NCBI GenBank assembly: GCA_965222995.1 | Contig: OZ244977.1 | Location: forward strand, 496,001 to 560,000 | DNA from: SB11 sp965222995 | Lineage (GTDB): Bacteria; Bacteroidota; Bacteroidia; UBA8524 | Direction: 5' to 3' | Length of the DNA: 64,000 bases | Shown: piece by piece, positions 26,924 through 35,584 of the stretch | How positions within the stretch are numbered: position 1 is the first letter of the stretch | How the letters are laid out: every line of letters starts with the position of its first letter | Notes under the pieces: generated by a model | What the model was told of the DNA's origin: nothing | Database searches by the model: none | Seen by the model: only the letters and a program-made list of their open reading frames with translations | Program-made: the position numbers and the translations under genes

Positions 26924-27871
26924 TTAGTGTAAAATTATTTTATCACAAACAAGTTTTCTCTTTTCTGTAGTAACTGAGGCATAATAGATACCTGCTGGAA
27001 ATCCATCCATATCAAGTAAAACTTGTTTATTCTTAAGGTTAGGTTTTACATTTAACACTTTTTGTCCTAGTTGATTAAAAACAGTAATACTTTTCACATT
27101 TTCTTTTAGGGTTGATAAATCAATAGTAGTTTGCCCATGGGTAGGGTTAGGGTAAGCCTTTACAACAGTATTCTTTTCTAAAGAAATGATACCTGTAATG
27201 GTAGCATTATGTTTATAGGCATACACAGTGCCATTGGCAGGTATACTTGTCAATCGCGCACCCCCAAAGGCTGATTTAGTGGGAGCATTTGGGTCGCCCT
27301 CAAGCTGGTGAATAAAGACCGTTGAGAAGTTAGGATTTCTTTCTGCTAAACCTACTATGGGTGTAAGAGACGAAATATTGTTAGTGCCGTAGTGAAACTC
27401 AATGGAATTATCTTTCAAGTTTACCCATATTTGGTAATTAGCTACTTCACTGGTTGGTAAGTTTTCGAAGCTTACATCTTTATACTGAACTTTTAGCCAT
27501 TCAGAGTTTAAAGTGTATGACACCTTTGAGTTCGTTACTGCTTTTCCCGCCGAGGGGAAAGCATTTGCAGCATAAATTTGAGTAACGGTACCGTTGGTGC
27601 TTCGAGTACCTAAGGCTCCCAAAGCCATATTAACTTCAAAAGGTTGGGATTGAAGGTTAATAGTTGAGTTGAAGAACTTCAAATTGGTATTAATGGCAGG
27701 TATACTACCAATTGAATTGGAGGGAGTAATTCCAGCATCTATATCGCCGGTTAGCTCGGTGTAGGTTTGTGAAGTTTTTACCTCTACAGTATAGCCTTGG
27801 GCATTAAGCACATTGGAATAAAAAAGTAAGCTGATAATAAATAGTGTGATGTTTTGTAATCTTCTTTTCAT
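26924..27871 (-). CDS. Secreted protein with T9SS type-A sorting domain
   Basis: A 315-residue protein with a signal peptide (QNITLFIISLLFYSNVLNAQ) and a C-terminal type-A sorting domain of about 80 residues: VVKAYPNPTHGQTTIDLS, ITVFNQLGQKVLNV, LLDMDGFPAGIYYASV, CDKIILH. The roughly 210-residue middle is beta-rich, with WVNLKDNSIEFHYG resembling domains of unknown enzymatic role in other T9SS proteins. It should be exported through the outer membrane and attached to, or released from, the cell surface. It is transcribed alone. Confidence 0.85.
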   Translation of the reverse strand: MKRRLQNITLFIISLLFYSNVLNAQGYTVEVKTSQTYTELTGDIDAGITPSNSIGSIPAINTNLKFFNSTINLQSQPFEVNMALGALGTRSTNGTVTQIYAANAFPSAGKAVTNSKVSYTLNSEWLKVQYKDVSFENLPTSEVANYQIWVNLKDNSIEFHYGTNNISSLTPIVGLAERNPNFSTVFIHQLEGDPNAPTKSAFGGARLTSIPANGTVYAYKHNATITGIISLEKNTVVKAYPNPTHGQTTIDLSTLKENVKSITVFNQLGQKVLNVKPNLKNKQVLLDMDGFPAGIYYASVTTEKRKLVCDKIILH

Positions 27872-27993
27872 AGTGTTTTTGTTTTGTCTTGACTAAACGG
27901 CACCATGATTTTAGGAGTTGTGACGAAAAATTTATTTATACTTTCGTTACTTTTTCAAATACAAAACAGCTTATTTAATAGATACAAATGACA

Positions 27994-28020
27994 AAAGCCC
28001 CTGCAATATGCAGAGGCTTT
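27994..28020 (-). terminator. Intrinsic terminator of serA
   Basis: AAAGCCCCTGCA pairs with TGCAGAGGCTTT with one mismatch around ATA; on the minus strand it is followed by TTTTGTC. It begins 22 bases after the serA stop. Confidence 0.8.
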
Positions 28021-28042
28021 AAAAATCTAAATTTTATTGGGC

Positions 28043-29008
28043 TTATGCAGTAGCGTTTAGCTCTTTAAAATAATCAATAATTTTATCTGCAAGCTCACTG
28101 CCTATTTTCACTTGTGCTTCATCGGTAGATCCACCTACGTGGGCACTTGTAGAAACTTTAGGATGTTTTAATAAGGTGTCATCAACAGGTGGTTCTTTTT
28201 CAAAAACATCCAAGCCTGCAAAAGCTACTTTGCCGCTTTCTAATCCTGCTAAAAGTGCTTTCTCATTTACTGCACCTCCACGCGCACAGTTTATAATACC
28301 TACACCGTCTTTCATGTTGTTTATTTCGGCTTCACCAATAATTGGAGCATCACCCTCATTAAAAGGAACATGAAGAGCTACAAAGTCAGAATTAGCTATT
28401 AATTCTTCTTTGCTCACAGAAGTAACAGGAACAGTAACTTTTTGTCCGCCTATGCTAAGGGTTAAATCTGCTTTCTCTACAAAAGGGTCTGAGGCTAAAA
28501 CGTTCATACCTAAGCCTAAAGCTATTTTAGCAGCTTCTTGCCCAATACGCCCTAAACCAATAATACCCATTGTTTTACCTTGTATCTCAATGCCTTTAGA
28601 AGCTTTTTTAATAGCTGCAAAGTTTTCTTTGCCTTCGGTAGGCATTTGGCGGTTGCTTTGGGTAAGCTTGCGTGTGCCTGAAAGTAAGTGGGCAAATGTA
28701 AGTTCTGCTACTGATACCGATGATGCAGCCGGTGTATTTACCACAGCAATGCCTTTATTGCGAGCATATTCAACATCAATATTATCCATACCTACGCCAC
28801 CTCTGCCAATTAGTTTAATGTTGGGGCAGGCATCTATTAAAGGTTGTCTTATTTTGGTGGCACTGCGCACGGTAATTGCATCGTAGTTTTTTAGTTCAGC
28901 TTCTAGGTTTTCTTGTGCAACCTTTTCGGTTACTACTTCAAAACCTGCATCTTCTAACATTTTCTTCCCAATGGGGTCAATTCCGTCGTTGGCTAATACT
29001 CTTGGCAT
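28043..29008 (-). CDS. serA: D-3-phosphoglycerate dehydrogenase (short form)
   Basis: A 321-residue NAD-dependent dehydrogenase catalysing the first step of serine synthesis. The Rossmann motif GIIGLGRIGQEAAKIALGLG, substrate loop GRGGVGMDNID, NTPAASSVSVAELTFAHLL, catalytic arginine in NCARGGAVNE, acidic residue in FAGLDVFEKEPP and histidine in TSAHVGGST are all present. The C-terminal ACT regulatory domain of longer SerA enzymes is missing, as usual for this type, so feedback by serine through ACT is not expected. It lies downstream of serC on the same strand with 99 bases between. Confidence 0.93.
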   Translation of the reverse strand: MPRVLANDGIDPIGKKMLEDAGFEVVTEKVAQENLEAELKNYDAITVRSATKIRQPLIDACPNIKLIGRGGVGMDNIDVEYARNKGIAVVNTPAASSVSVAELTFAHLLSGTRKLTQSNRQMPTEGKENFAAIKKASKGIEIQGKTMGIIGLGRIGQEAAKIALGLGMNVLASDPFVEKADLTLSIGGQKVTVPVTSVSKEELIANSDFVALHVPFNEGDAPIIGEAEINNMKDGVGIINCARGGAVNEKALLAGLESGKVAFAGLDVFEKEPPVDDTLLKHPKVSTSAHVGGSTDEAQVKIGSELADKIIDYFKELNATA

Positions 29009-29030
29009 TGTGTTTAGTTTTTAGTTTTAT

Positions 29031-29104
29031 GTTTAGTTATCTGTTATTTGTAATTAGTTATTGGTTAAAGCTATTGGTTTTCAATCAACTAATAACTACT
29101 AACC
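29031..29104. repeat. Gene-less GTTAT-type inverted repeat between serC and serA
   Basis: 29031-29064 ends in TTAGTTATTGG, resembling 16379-16412 beside the S23 gene. 29082-29104 holds CAATCAACTAATAACTACTA, an approximate inverted mate. Only about 17 bases separate the arms and there is no gene between them. Confidence 0.45.
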
Positions 29105-29107
29105 AAA

Positions 29108-30193
29108 TTACGCACTGGCTCCGTTTTTAGATTGCTCAAACTGCTTCATAGTATCTATCAAAGCGTTAATGCTATCCATACCCAAAGCATTATATATTGA
29201 TGCACGGAACCCGCCTACATCACGATGCCCTTTTAGTCCGCTAAGGTTGTTTTGTTTTGCTAAAGCCAAAAACTCATCTTGCAGGCTATCGTCTTTCAAA
29301 ACAAAAGTTACATTCATTTTACTGCGGTCTTCTTTAGCAGCAGTACCTTCAAACATGGTATTGCGGTCTATTTCTGCATATAAAGCATCAGCTTTTTCAG
29401 TATTGCGTTTTTCCATAGCTGCTACACCACCCATTTCTTTAACCCATTTAAGGGTTTGTAAGCTTACGTATATAGCAAATACGGGAGGGGTGTTAAACAT
29501 AGACTCCTTATCTATATGCGTTTGATATTTTAGCATAGTGGGTATTTGGCGTTCTACCTTACCTAAAATATCATCACGCACAATTATCAAAGTAGTTCCT
29601 GCCGGACCCATATTTTTTTGAGCTCCTGCATATATTAAAGCAAATTTTGATACATCTACAGGTCGGCTGAATATATCACTACTCATATCGCAAACTACAT
29701 CTATAGGAGAATCTGGAAACGATTGCATTTGTGTACCGAATATGGTGTTGTTAGATGTAACATGCAGATATTTTGCATCTGTCGGGATAGTGTAATCTTT
29801 TGGTATGTACGAGAAGTTTTTATCCTCAGAGCTCGCCAATACATTTACGTTTCCGTATAGTTTAGCTTCTTTAATGGCTTTTTTAGCCCATGCCCCCGTA
29901 TTTACATAAGCGGCAGTTTCACCATCACCTAATAAATTAGCAGCTACCATGGTAAACTGTGTGCTGGCACCTCCTTGTAAAAACAGTACCGAGTATCCAT
30001 CAGGCACATTAAAAAGTTCTTTTACAATAGCTATAGCCTCATCTACTACAGCAACAAATTCTTTACTACGGTGTGATACTTCTATTAAAGACAAGCCCGT
30101 ACCCGCAAAATTTTTAAGAGCTTCTATTGAATTGTCTATTGCCGATTGTGGTAGAATTGCAGGACCTGCGCTAAAATTGTGAACTTTTGTCAT
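29108..30193 (-). CDS. serC: Phosphoserine aminotransferase
   Basis: A 361-residue PLP enzyme of aminotransferase class V that converts 3-phosphohydroxypyruvate to phosphoserine (also used in pyridoxine synthesis). It shows FSAGPAILP at the start, the phosphate-handling LFLQGGASTQF, TSNNTIFGTQ, the PLP-lysine in YAGAQKNMGPAG (K193), and the C-terminal GLKGHRDVGGFRASIYNALG. Length is normal. It precedes serA, so the first two serine-pathway steps share a locus. Confidence 0.95.
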   Translation of the reverse strand: MTKVHNFSAGPAILPQSAIDNSIEALKNFAGTGLSLIEVSHRSKEFVAVVDEAIAIVKELFNVPDGYSVLFLQGGASTQFTMVAANLLGDGETAAYVNTGAWAKKAIKEAKLYGNVNVLASSEDKNFSYIPKDYTIPTDAKYLHVTSNNTIFGTQMQSFPDSPIDVVCDMSSDIFSRPVDVSKFALIYAGAQKNMGPAGTTLIIVRDDILGKVERQIPTMLKYQTHIDKESMFNTPPVFAIYVSLQTLKWVKEMGGVAAMEKRNTEKADALYAEIDRNTMFEGTAAKEDRSKMNVTFVLKDDSLQDEFLALAKQNNLSGLKGHRDVGGFRASIYNALGMDSINALIDTMKQFEQSKNGASA

Positions 30194-30257
30194 GGTTGGA
30201 TTAGATTTTGCTGCGAATTTAGTTAAACTATGTTACTTTAATAAAAAGGCAAAGGCT

Positions 30258-30265
30258 TAAATTTG
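30258..30265 (+). promoter_or_regulatory. -7 promoter element of the small barrel gene
   Basis: TAAATTTG matches TAnnTTTG. Transcription would begin near 30271, at the first ATG, so ATG 30280 or a leaderless start at 30271 are the options. Confidence 0.5.
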
Positions 30266-30270
30266 ACACA

Positions 30271-30831
30271 ATGAATGGGATGAAAAAATTTTTTGTACTG
30301 GTAATTATTATTATTGCTTCAAGTAGTTTTACTAATGCTCAGCTTAGGCAAACCGGAGGGTTTGATTGGAATAGAGTAGTTTATGGAGGAAGTATTTTAC
30401 CTGTTTTTTCTAATTTGGGCACTACTATAGCGGCTAATCCGTTTGTCGGTTACAAAGTAACAGACAATTTTGTGCCGGGTGTTATGCTTAGTTATAACTA
30501 CTCACGGTTAAGAGATTGGCCAATTTTGGGACAAACATCTACATTTAATTCGTTGGGTGTTTCTCCTTTTGTTCGCTATACGTTTTTAGAGAAGTTTTTT
30601 GCACAAGCAGAGTATGAATTTTTAAATGGTAATTTTAAAGTTTCTCCACCTACACAAGAAGCTTCATTTGCTGAAAATAATCTCTTTTTAGGAGGAGGTT
30701 ATATTAATAGAATTGGGGGTAATGGGGCTATTTTTGTGCAAGTAATGTATAATGTTACCTGGCAGGGAGCAGCAGGAAACTCTGTATACGCCTCTCCATT
30801 TGTTTATAGAGTTGGTTTTTCTATTTTTTAG
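30271..30831 (+). CDS. Small outer-membrane beta-barrel protein
   Basis: About 186 residues (183 if ATG 30280 is used, which gives the more ordinary signal peptide KKFFVLVIIIIASSSFTNAQ). The mature part is a small eight-strand-type barrel with GFDWNRVVYGGSILPVFSNLG, VPGVMLSYNYSRL, SLGVSPFVRYTFLEKFFAQAEYEFL and a terminal strand FVYRVGFSIF ending in phenylalanine. This resembles OmpW/OmpA-like or outer-membrane-protein beta-barrel families; no binding or enzymatic motif is seen. Its stop overlaps that of the convergent rhomboid gene by four bases. Confidence 0.75.
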   Translation: MNGMKKFFVLVIIIIASSSFTNAQLRQTGGFDWNRVVYGGSILPVFSNLGTTIAANPFVGYKVTDNFVPGVMLSYNYSRLRDWPILGQTSTFNSLGVSPFVRYTFLEKFFAQAEYEFLNGNFKVSPPTQEASFAENNLFLGGGYINRIGGNGAIFVQVMYNVTWQGAAGNSVYASPFVYRVGFSIF

Positions 30832-31451
30832 AAACCTATTGCATATTTTATTTGGTTTATAAAATCTGAACCTAAAGAGGGTTTTAGTAGTAAGGTATAT
30901 ACAAAACCAAATACTGCCCCATAAAAATGGGCATCGTGGTTTATGTTTCCGCCACCTCTTTTGCTCATATATGATGAATAAACTAAATATAATACACCAA
31001 ATAATACAGCAGGTATATATATAGGAATGAAAATTAAACCTATTCCGCCTAACGGATTAAACATTATTGAAGCATAAATAACTGCACTGGTAGCACCTGA
31101 AGCTCCTAAAGAGTTATATCCCGGATCGTTTTTAAACTTATAAAATGTACTAATAGATGCAATGGCTATGGCTGCCAGGTACATAAGTATAAAAGCTACA
31201 GTACCCATTGGGGAGTAATTAATACTATAAGCAAGCTCTACATTTCTCCCGAAAATATACAGTACCCACATGTTCACTGCCAAGTGAGTATAGTCAGCAT
31301 GAATAAAACCATGAGTAATAAATCTATACCACTGCTTTCTGATATTTATTACATAGGGATTAAATATCAGCTTATCCATTACCTCTCTTTTTTCAAAAGA
31401 GTAAATGCTTAACCCAACTGTAATAATTATAATAATTACCGTGATACTCAT
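30828..31451 (-). CDS. Rhomboid-family intramembrane serine protease
   Basis: With ATG 31451, 207 residues and six membrane segments. The catalytic serine lies in YNSLGASGATSAV (S118 by this start) and the histidine in NHDAHFYGAVFGF (about H175), and HADYTHLAVNMWVLYIFG is the typical H-x-x-x-N helix. Rhomboids cleave single-pass membrane proteins within the bilayer. The longer frame from TTG 31466 has only five extra codons and no support. The substrate is unknown. Confidence 0.88.
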   Translation of the reverse strand: MSITVIIIIITVGLSIYSFEKREVMDKLIFNPYVINIRKQWYRFITHGFIHADYTHLAVNMWVLYIFGRNVELAYSINYSPMGTVAFILMYLAAIAIASISTFYKFKNDPGYNSLGASGATSAVIYASIMFNPLGGIGLIFIPIYIPAVLFGVLYLVYSSYMSKRGGGNINHDAHFYGAVFGFVYTLLLKPSLGSDFINQIKYAIGF

Positions 31452-31712
31452 AGAAATGCAAAGCAAAGCAATTTTGCTGAGAATGTTCAGTTGTTAGTTG
31501 GTGGTTGGTTGTTTATAGTTTACACAATTGCTTTTCTAAGCATGAAAAGTAGTATGTACATTAAAAATATAAAAATAAAATGCTGTAAGTCAGTGTTTTG
31601 TGTAGTTATTTAAAAAATATTTTAACCTGCATTCCAACTTCAGCACAATTGCGCTGTCAAAAGGGAAACGAAACAAGAAATAAACAAAACACACAAAAAA
31701 TAAAATTGCCGA

Positions 31713-32531
31713 ATGAAAAAATTTAGTATCGCGTTGATGGCACTAGCAGCTTTTGCCACAACATTTACAAGCTGTAAGAAAGCAGAAGAAGCACAAGAGG
31801 ATTTTCAAGCCGACCAGGAAATGAGTGAATATATTGCATTAACTGAATCTGATTTTAATGATGTAGGAAGTATTGTTGATGAAGCATCATCAGGAGAAGT
31901 AACTTCTTTTAAAGCAGGATGTGCTACTGTAAGCCATGATTCAACATCAAGTCCAAGAAAAATTATTATAGATTTTGGGACCACAAACTGCCAAGGTAAA
32001 GATGGTAAAAACCGCAGGGGTAAAATAATAGTTAGCTATACCGGAAGATACCGCAATGCCGGTACAGTAATTACTACCAATTTTGATAATTACTTTGTAA
32101 ACGATAACCAAGTAAAGGGCACACGTGTAGTAACCAATAAAGGTACTAATAGTCAAGGGCACCCCTATTTTACTATAGATATTAACGGTAGTATAGAATT
32201 ATCAGGCGGGCGTGGAACTATTATCCGGACTTCTAACCGTACCCGTACCTGGGTAGCAGGTTACAATACATTAATAATAATTGATGATGTATATTCTATT
32301 GAAGGAAGTGTGAAAACTGTTGCCCCTAATGGAGATGAGGCTACTGCCAATATTCGTAAAGCATTACGAATAGAATTAAGTTGCAGTAACGTGGTAAGTG
32401 GTATAATAGACTTTACCCGTAGCAGACGAAACAACAGAACCATAAGTATTGATTATGGAAATGGGGCTTGTGATAGAATTGCTGTTGTAACCCTGCATAG
32501 TGGTAGAACATTAAATATTCTTTTGCGATAG
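31713..32531 (+). CDS. Predicted lipoprotein of unknown function
   Basis: A 272-residue lipoprotein: KKFSIALMALAAFATTFTSC is a signal peptide ending in a lipobox-like FTSC, so the mature N-terminus would be lipidated cysteine 21. The next 50 residues are acidic and low-complexity (KKAEEAQEDFQADQEMSE). The rest is a beta-rich domain with repeated RGK/RNR elements: SPRKIIIDFGTTNCQGKDGKNRRGKIIVSYTGRY and FTRSRRNNRTISIDYGNGACDRIAVVTL look like two related halves (IDxGxxxC followed by G.). The 246 bases upstream hold only a weak promoter-like TAAAATTG. Function unknown. Confidence 0.78.
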   Translation: MKKFSIALMALAAFATTFTSCKKAEEAQEDFQADQEMSEYIALTESDFNDVGSIVDEASSGEVTSFKAGCATVSHDSTSSPRKIIIDFGTTNCQGKDGKNRRGKIIVSYTGRYRNAGTVITTNFDNYFVNDNQVKGTRVVTNKGTNSQGHPYFTIDINGSIELSGGRGTIIRTSNRTRTWVAGYNTLIIIDDVYSIEGSVKTVAPNGDEATANIRKALRIELSCSNVVSGIIDFTRSRRNNRTISIDYGNGACDRIAVVTLHSGRTLNILLR

Positions 32532-32559
32532 GTTTAAATACGTTAGTATTAATTAGTTT

Positions 32560-32594
32560 AAAGCGGGTTGGAAAATACTTTTCCAACCCGCTTT
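32560..32594 (+). terminator. Intrinsic terminator after the lipoprotein gene
   Basis: A perfect 16-bp stem, AAAGCGGGTTGGAAAA with TTTTCCAACCCGCTTT around TAC, then TTG. It starts 29 bases after the stop at 32531. Confidence 0.92.
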
Positions 32595-32628
32595 TTGTAT
32601 ATTGAAGCTTTAAGTTGAAAAAGTGTAT

Positions 32629-32973
32629 ATGAAAAATGAAAAAAATAATACACCCGATGCAAAGGAAATAAGAATTAAAATTGAAGCAGAGATAACAAAA
32701 ACCAAAGGGGTTATACAAGAATATAAAGAAATGAGCCAGCCTGTAGGACCTGAAAATGCTATTGGTAGAATTTCTCGTATGGATGCTATAAACAATAAAA
32801 GTGTAACAGAAGCTGCTTTACGTCAAGCAGAGAATAAACTAAAAAAGCTTGAATTTGCACTTAGCAAAGTAGGAAGCAAAGATTTTGGTATTTGCATTAA
32901 ATGTAAACAACCTATACCATTAGGCAGAATACTTTTAATGCCCCAAAGTACGCATTGTGTTAATTGTGCCTGA
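32629..32973 (+). CDS. DksA/TraR-type C4 zinc-finger protein
   Basis: About 114 residues from ATG 32629 (an in-frame GTG at 32623 adds two codons). A long N-terminal helix pair (AKEIRIKIEAEITKTKGVIQEYKE... and VTEAALRQAENKLKKLEFALSKV) is followed by a four-cysteine zinc site CIKCKQPIPLGRILLMPQSTHCVNC. This is the TraR/DksA fold, whose members bind the secondary channel of RNA polymerase and alter promoter response. The DxxDxA tip of canonical DksA is replaced by GRISRMDAINN, so an actual DksA role is not certain. Confidence 0.83.
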   Translation: MKNEKNNTPDAKEIRIKIEAEITKTKGVIQEYKEMSQPVGPENAIGRISRMDAINNKSVTEAALRQAENKLKKLEFALSKVGSKDFGICIKCKQPIPLGRILLMPQSTHCVNCA

Positions 32974-32976
32974 TAA

Positions 32977-33459
32977 TTATTCTACTGTCATGTTTACAGT
33001 AAGCTCTTGCTCATCTACTTTTACTCCATCTTTATAAAACTCAATTTTATACTTATGAGTAAAAGTCATAGCCACTTGGCAGTTAAAATTAACTGTTAAT
33101 GTTCTGTGCCCCTGTGGGCTACTATGCAACGAAGTTGACTGCTGTCCATTTCCAAATGATGCATCTAAACCTATGTGTGGGTTAGTAATTACTACTGAGT
33201 CTGCGGTACAAGAGTCGCCGTTTCTACCGCAAAAAGTTTTGATTTCTGCTACTTTTTGTGGGCATGGACTTTCGCCAATTTTGTGAAAAGCACTAATGGT
33301 TGATTTAAACAAATAGCTATTTGCTTCAGGGGTTTCTATAGGGGGGGAAGGGTCGCCAGTTGGGTCAGACCCGTCACAACTACTACCAATAAAAGCAAAG
33401 GTTATAGCTGTTGTAAGTAAAATTCCTAATCTAAGTGTAGTATTTTTAGAAAGTAGCAT
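32977..33459 (-). CDS. Small predicted lipoprotein
   Basis: With ATG 33459, 160 residues. The signal peptide LLSKNTTLRLGILLTTAITFAFIGSSC ends in a lipobox-like GSSC. A short Gly/Pro/Asp linker (DGSDPTGDPSPPIETPE) follows, then a beta-rich domain with four cysteines (CPQKV, FCGRNGDSC, NFNCQV) and an immunoglobulin-like end (YKIEFYKDGVKVDEQELTVNMTV). A TATTTTTG element at 33470-33463 on the minus strand places the transcript start next to this ATG, so the five upstream codons to 33474 are not used. No family is recognised. Confidence 0.7.
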   Translation of the reverse strand: MLLSKNTTLRLGILLTTAITFAFIGSSCDGSDPTGDPSPPIETPEANSYLFKSTISAFHKIGESPCPQKVAEIKTFCGRNGDSCTADSVVITNPHIGLDASFGNGQQSTSLHSSPQGHRTLTVNFNCQVAMTFTHKYKIEFYKDGVKVDEQELTVNMTVE

Positions 33460-33611
33460 TATCAAAAATAACAAATACTTTTTAAAAATATCAAGCTAAG
33501 TAATTGCTAATGAGGATTAGAAATTTGAATTACAACAAACTTCATAATTATTTTATTTTGAGAAGCCTGATAAACCTCATTATTTTGCTGTATGGAAAAA
33601 GCTAAAAATCT

Positions 33612-34934
33612 ATGACCAGCCTAATTGAACAAAGTGATATAATACAACGTTTAGTTAAGACTAAACTGTGGCTAAAAGTAATAATAGCCTTGGTTTTGGG
33701 CGTAAGTTTTGGTGTTTTATTAGGGCCTGAAATTGGGTGGGTTTCTCCAAGTACTTCACACAAGATTATTGATTGGTTAGTTTTTCCGGGCAATCTGTTT
33801 TTAAGAATAGTGAAAATGATTGTGATACCGCTGGTATTTTCTTCAATTGTTGTGGGTATAGTATCAAGTGGTAGTGCAGAGTTTCTTAAAAAAATAGGAC
33901 CAAGTTTAGCATTGTATTTCCTTACTACTACTGTAATTGCCACATCACTTGGTTTTTTGGTAGTTTATATAATACAGCCGGGCAAGTATATAGAAACCCG
34001 AGACGCAGCACTACAGGGTACTGGAGTTGAGAATTTAGCAACTGAGGAAACTGTTAGGCGAAGTATACCCGAAGTAGTGGTAGATTTATTGCCTGATAAT
34101 CCACTAAGCTCAATGGTTACGGGTGATATGCTTGGGATAGTTATTTATACCATAATTATCGGTATAGCTATACTTAGTCTAAAATCAGAATTAAAAAAAT
34201 CACTTATTACACTTTTTGAAGCTATACAAGAAATAAGCATGATTGTGGTTCGTTGGGCCATGACTTTGGTTCCTTTTGCAGTTTTTGGGCTAATGTCTCA
34301 AATTACTGCCGAGGTTGGTATAGCAGCACTTAAAGGGTTAGGAATGTATATTTTGACTGTGGTGTTGGGCTTAGCTTTATTATTGGTAGTATATAACTTG
34401 ATTATTACATTTTTTACCGATAAGTCCTCAAAGAAGTTTATGGGAGCTATAAAAGATGTGCAGCTATTGGCATTTTCTACTTCCAGTTCAGCAGCTGTTA
34501 TGCCCCTTTCTATGAAAACAGCTGAGGAAAAGCTTAATGTTAATCCATCCATCTCAAAATTTTTGATTCCGGTAGGTGCCATTATAAATATGGATGGTAC
34601 GGCATTATATCAAGTAGTAGCTACCGTATTTATGGCACAAATTTATGGAGTTGATTTACCCTTTAGCAGCTTACTGTTTATAGTGGCATTAACTGTAGGT
34701 GCATCAATCGGTACACCCTCTGCACCCGGTGTGGGTATTGTTATTTTAGCAACTGTATTAGAATCAGTAGGTATACCGTTAGGGGGAATAGCTTTAATAA
34801 TAGGGGTGGACAGAATTTTAGATATGAGTAGAACTGTAGCTAATGTTACTGGAGATTTAACAGCTTGTACTTTTTTTGATAAACGGTTGAAACACTTGTT
34901 TGAAACTAAAGAGGAAAATACTGCTTCAACTTAA
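33612..34934 (+). CDS. Dicarboxylate/amino acid:cation symporter (DAACS family)
   Basis: A 440-residue inner-membrane transporter with about eight membrane helices and two re-entrant loops. Diagnostic are AFSTSSSAAVMPLSM (the serine-rich loop), INMDGTALYQVVATVFMAQIYG (NMDGT ion-binding motif), GASIGTPSAPGVGIVILATVL and GVDRILDMSRTVANVTGDLTACTFF (D-R...NVTGD). It imports glutamate, aspartate or C4-dicarboxylates using Na+ or H+ gradients. A loop between helices 3 and 4 is slightly longer than in GltP. Its stop codon overlaps that of the convergent response-regulator gene. Confidence 0.92.
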   Translation: MTSLIEQSDIIQRLVKTKLWLKVIIALVLGVSFGVLLGPEIGWVSPSTSHKIIDWLVFPGNLFLRIVKMIVIPLVFSSIVVGIVSSGSAEFLKKIGPSLALYFLTTTVIATSLGFLVVYIIQPGKYIETRDAALQGTGVENLATEETVRRSIPEVVVDLLPDNPLSSMVTGDMLGIVIYTIIIGIAILSLKSELKKSLITLFEAIQEISMIVVRWAMTLVPFAVFGLMSQITAEVGIAALKGLGMYILTVVLGLALLLVVYNLIITFFTDKSSKKFMGAIKDVQLLAFSTSSSAAVMPLSMKTAEEKLNVNPSISKFLIPVGAIINMDGTALYQVVATVFMAQIYGVDLPFSSLLFIVALTVGASIGTPSAPGVGIVILATVLESVGIPLGGIALIIGVDRILDMSRTVANVTGDLTACTFFDKRLKHLFETKEENTAST

Positions 34935-35583
34935 ATGCGGATGATACCGTTTTTAATGGCATAAATTACCAAACCTACTCTGGTGCGTACATTAATTTTC
35001 TGGAAAAGCGAGTCTCTATACCCATCAACTGTTCTTACACTTACATTCATTAACTCTGCTATTTCTTTGTATGATAAATCATTACACACGTGTTCTAAAA
35101 ATGTAATTTCACGTTGGCTAAGTTTGGCTGTAGTTGTAGTTTGTTTATCCCAACGAGAGTGATAGTTGATAGTATCAGCCATTGTTTTCGATACATGCTC
35201 AGAGTAATAGTATCCTTTAGTATAAACATCATTAAGGCAAGTAAAAAGTTCATCAGGGTCGGCATCCTTTAGCACATAACCTCTAGCCCCAAGCTTTATC
35301 ATTTTTATAATAGACTCTTCATTGTCTTCTACAGTAACTGCAATAAAACGTATAGTAGGGTAATCTTTTCTTAGCTTGGCAGCAACAGTAAAACCATCTT
35401 GCCCTTTCATGCTAATATCAAGCAAAATTATTTCAGGCTCATTATTGGTTTTTAGGTTTTCAAAAAGCTCTTTACCACTATCAGCCTCAAAGCATATTTC
35501 GTAATTGGGTCTCCTTCAATTAAACTAGCTAGAGCCTTTCTAAATAGTTTATGGTCATCAACCAATGCAATTTTTACCGGCAT
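34931..35583 (-). CDS. LuxR/NarL-type response regulator with a frameshift at 35507-35509
   Basis: The clean frame covers 35425-34931 (part of the receiver plus the HTH). The true start is ATG 35583, two bases after the kinase stop: PVKIALVDDHKLFRKALASLIEGDP carries the acidic pocket D9-D10. One base is missing in the CCC run (GGG at 35507-35509 on +): with CCCC the text continues NYEICFEADSGKELFENLKTNNEP and EIILLDISMKG with phospho-acceptor D56. The full protein would have 217 residues. The C-terminal HTH_LuxR reads LSQREITFLEHVCNDLSYKE and IAELMNVSVRTVDGYRDSLFQKI. It is the output of the kinase encoded just upstream. Whether the break is biological or a sequencing error cannot be told here. 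Confidence 0.85.
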
Positions 35584-35584
35584 A

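Noticed and set aside
28876..29130. Plus-strand frame across the serC-serA gap
   Set aside because: Its end (FVISYWLKLLVFNQLITTNQ) is only the translation of the GTTAT-type repeats, and its start is antisense to serA.
29169..29525. Plus-strand frames opposite serC and serA (also 28410-28886)
   Set aside because: Antisense shadows of well-conserved enzymes with no family resemblance of their own.
35501..35515. Programmed frameshift in the response-regulator gene
   Set aside because: No slippery heptamer, downstream structure or internal Shine-Dalgarno-like signal is apparent; a missing base in a homopolymer explains it more simply.
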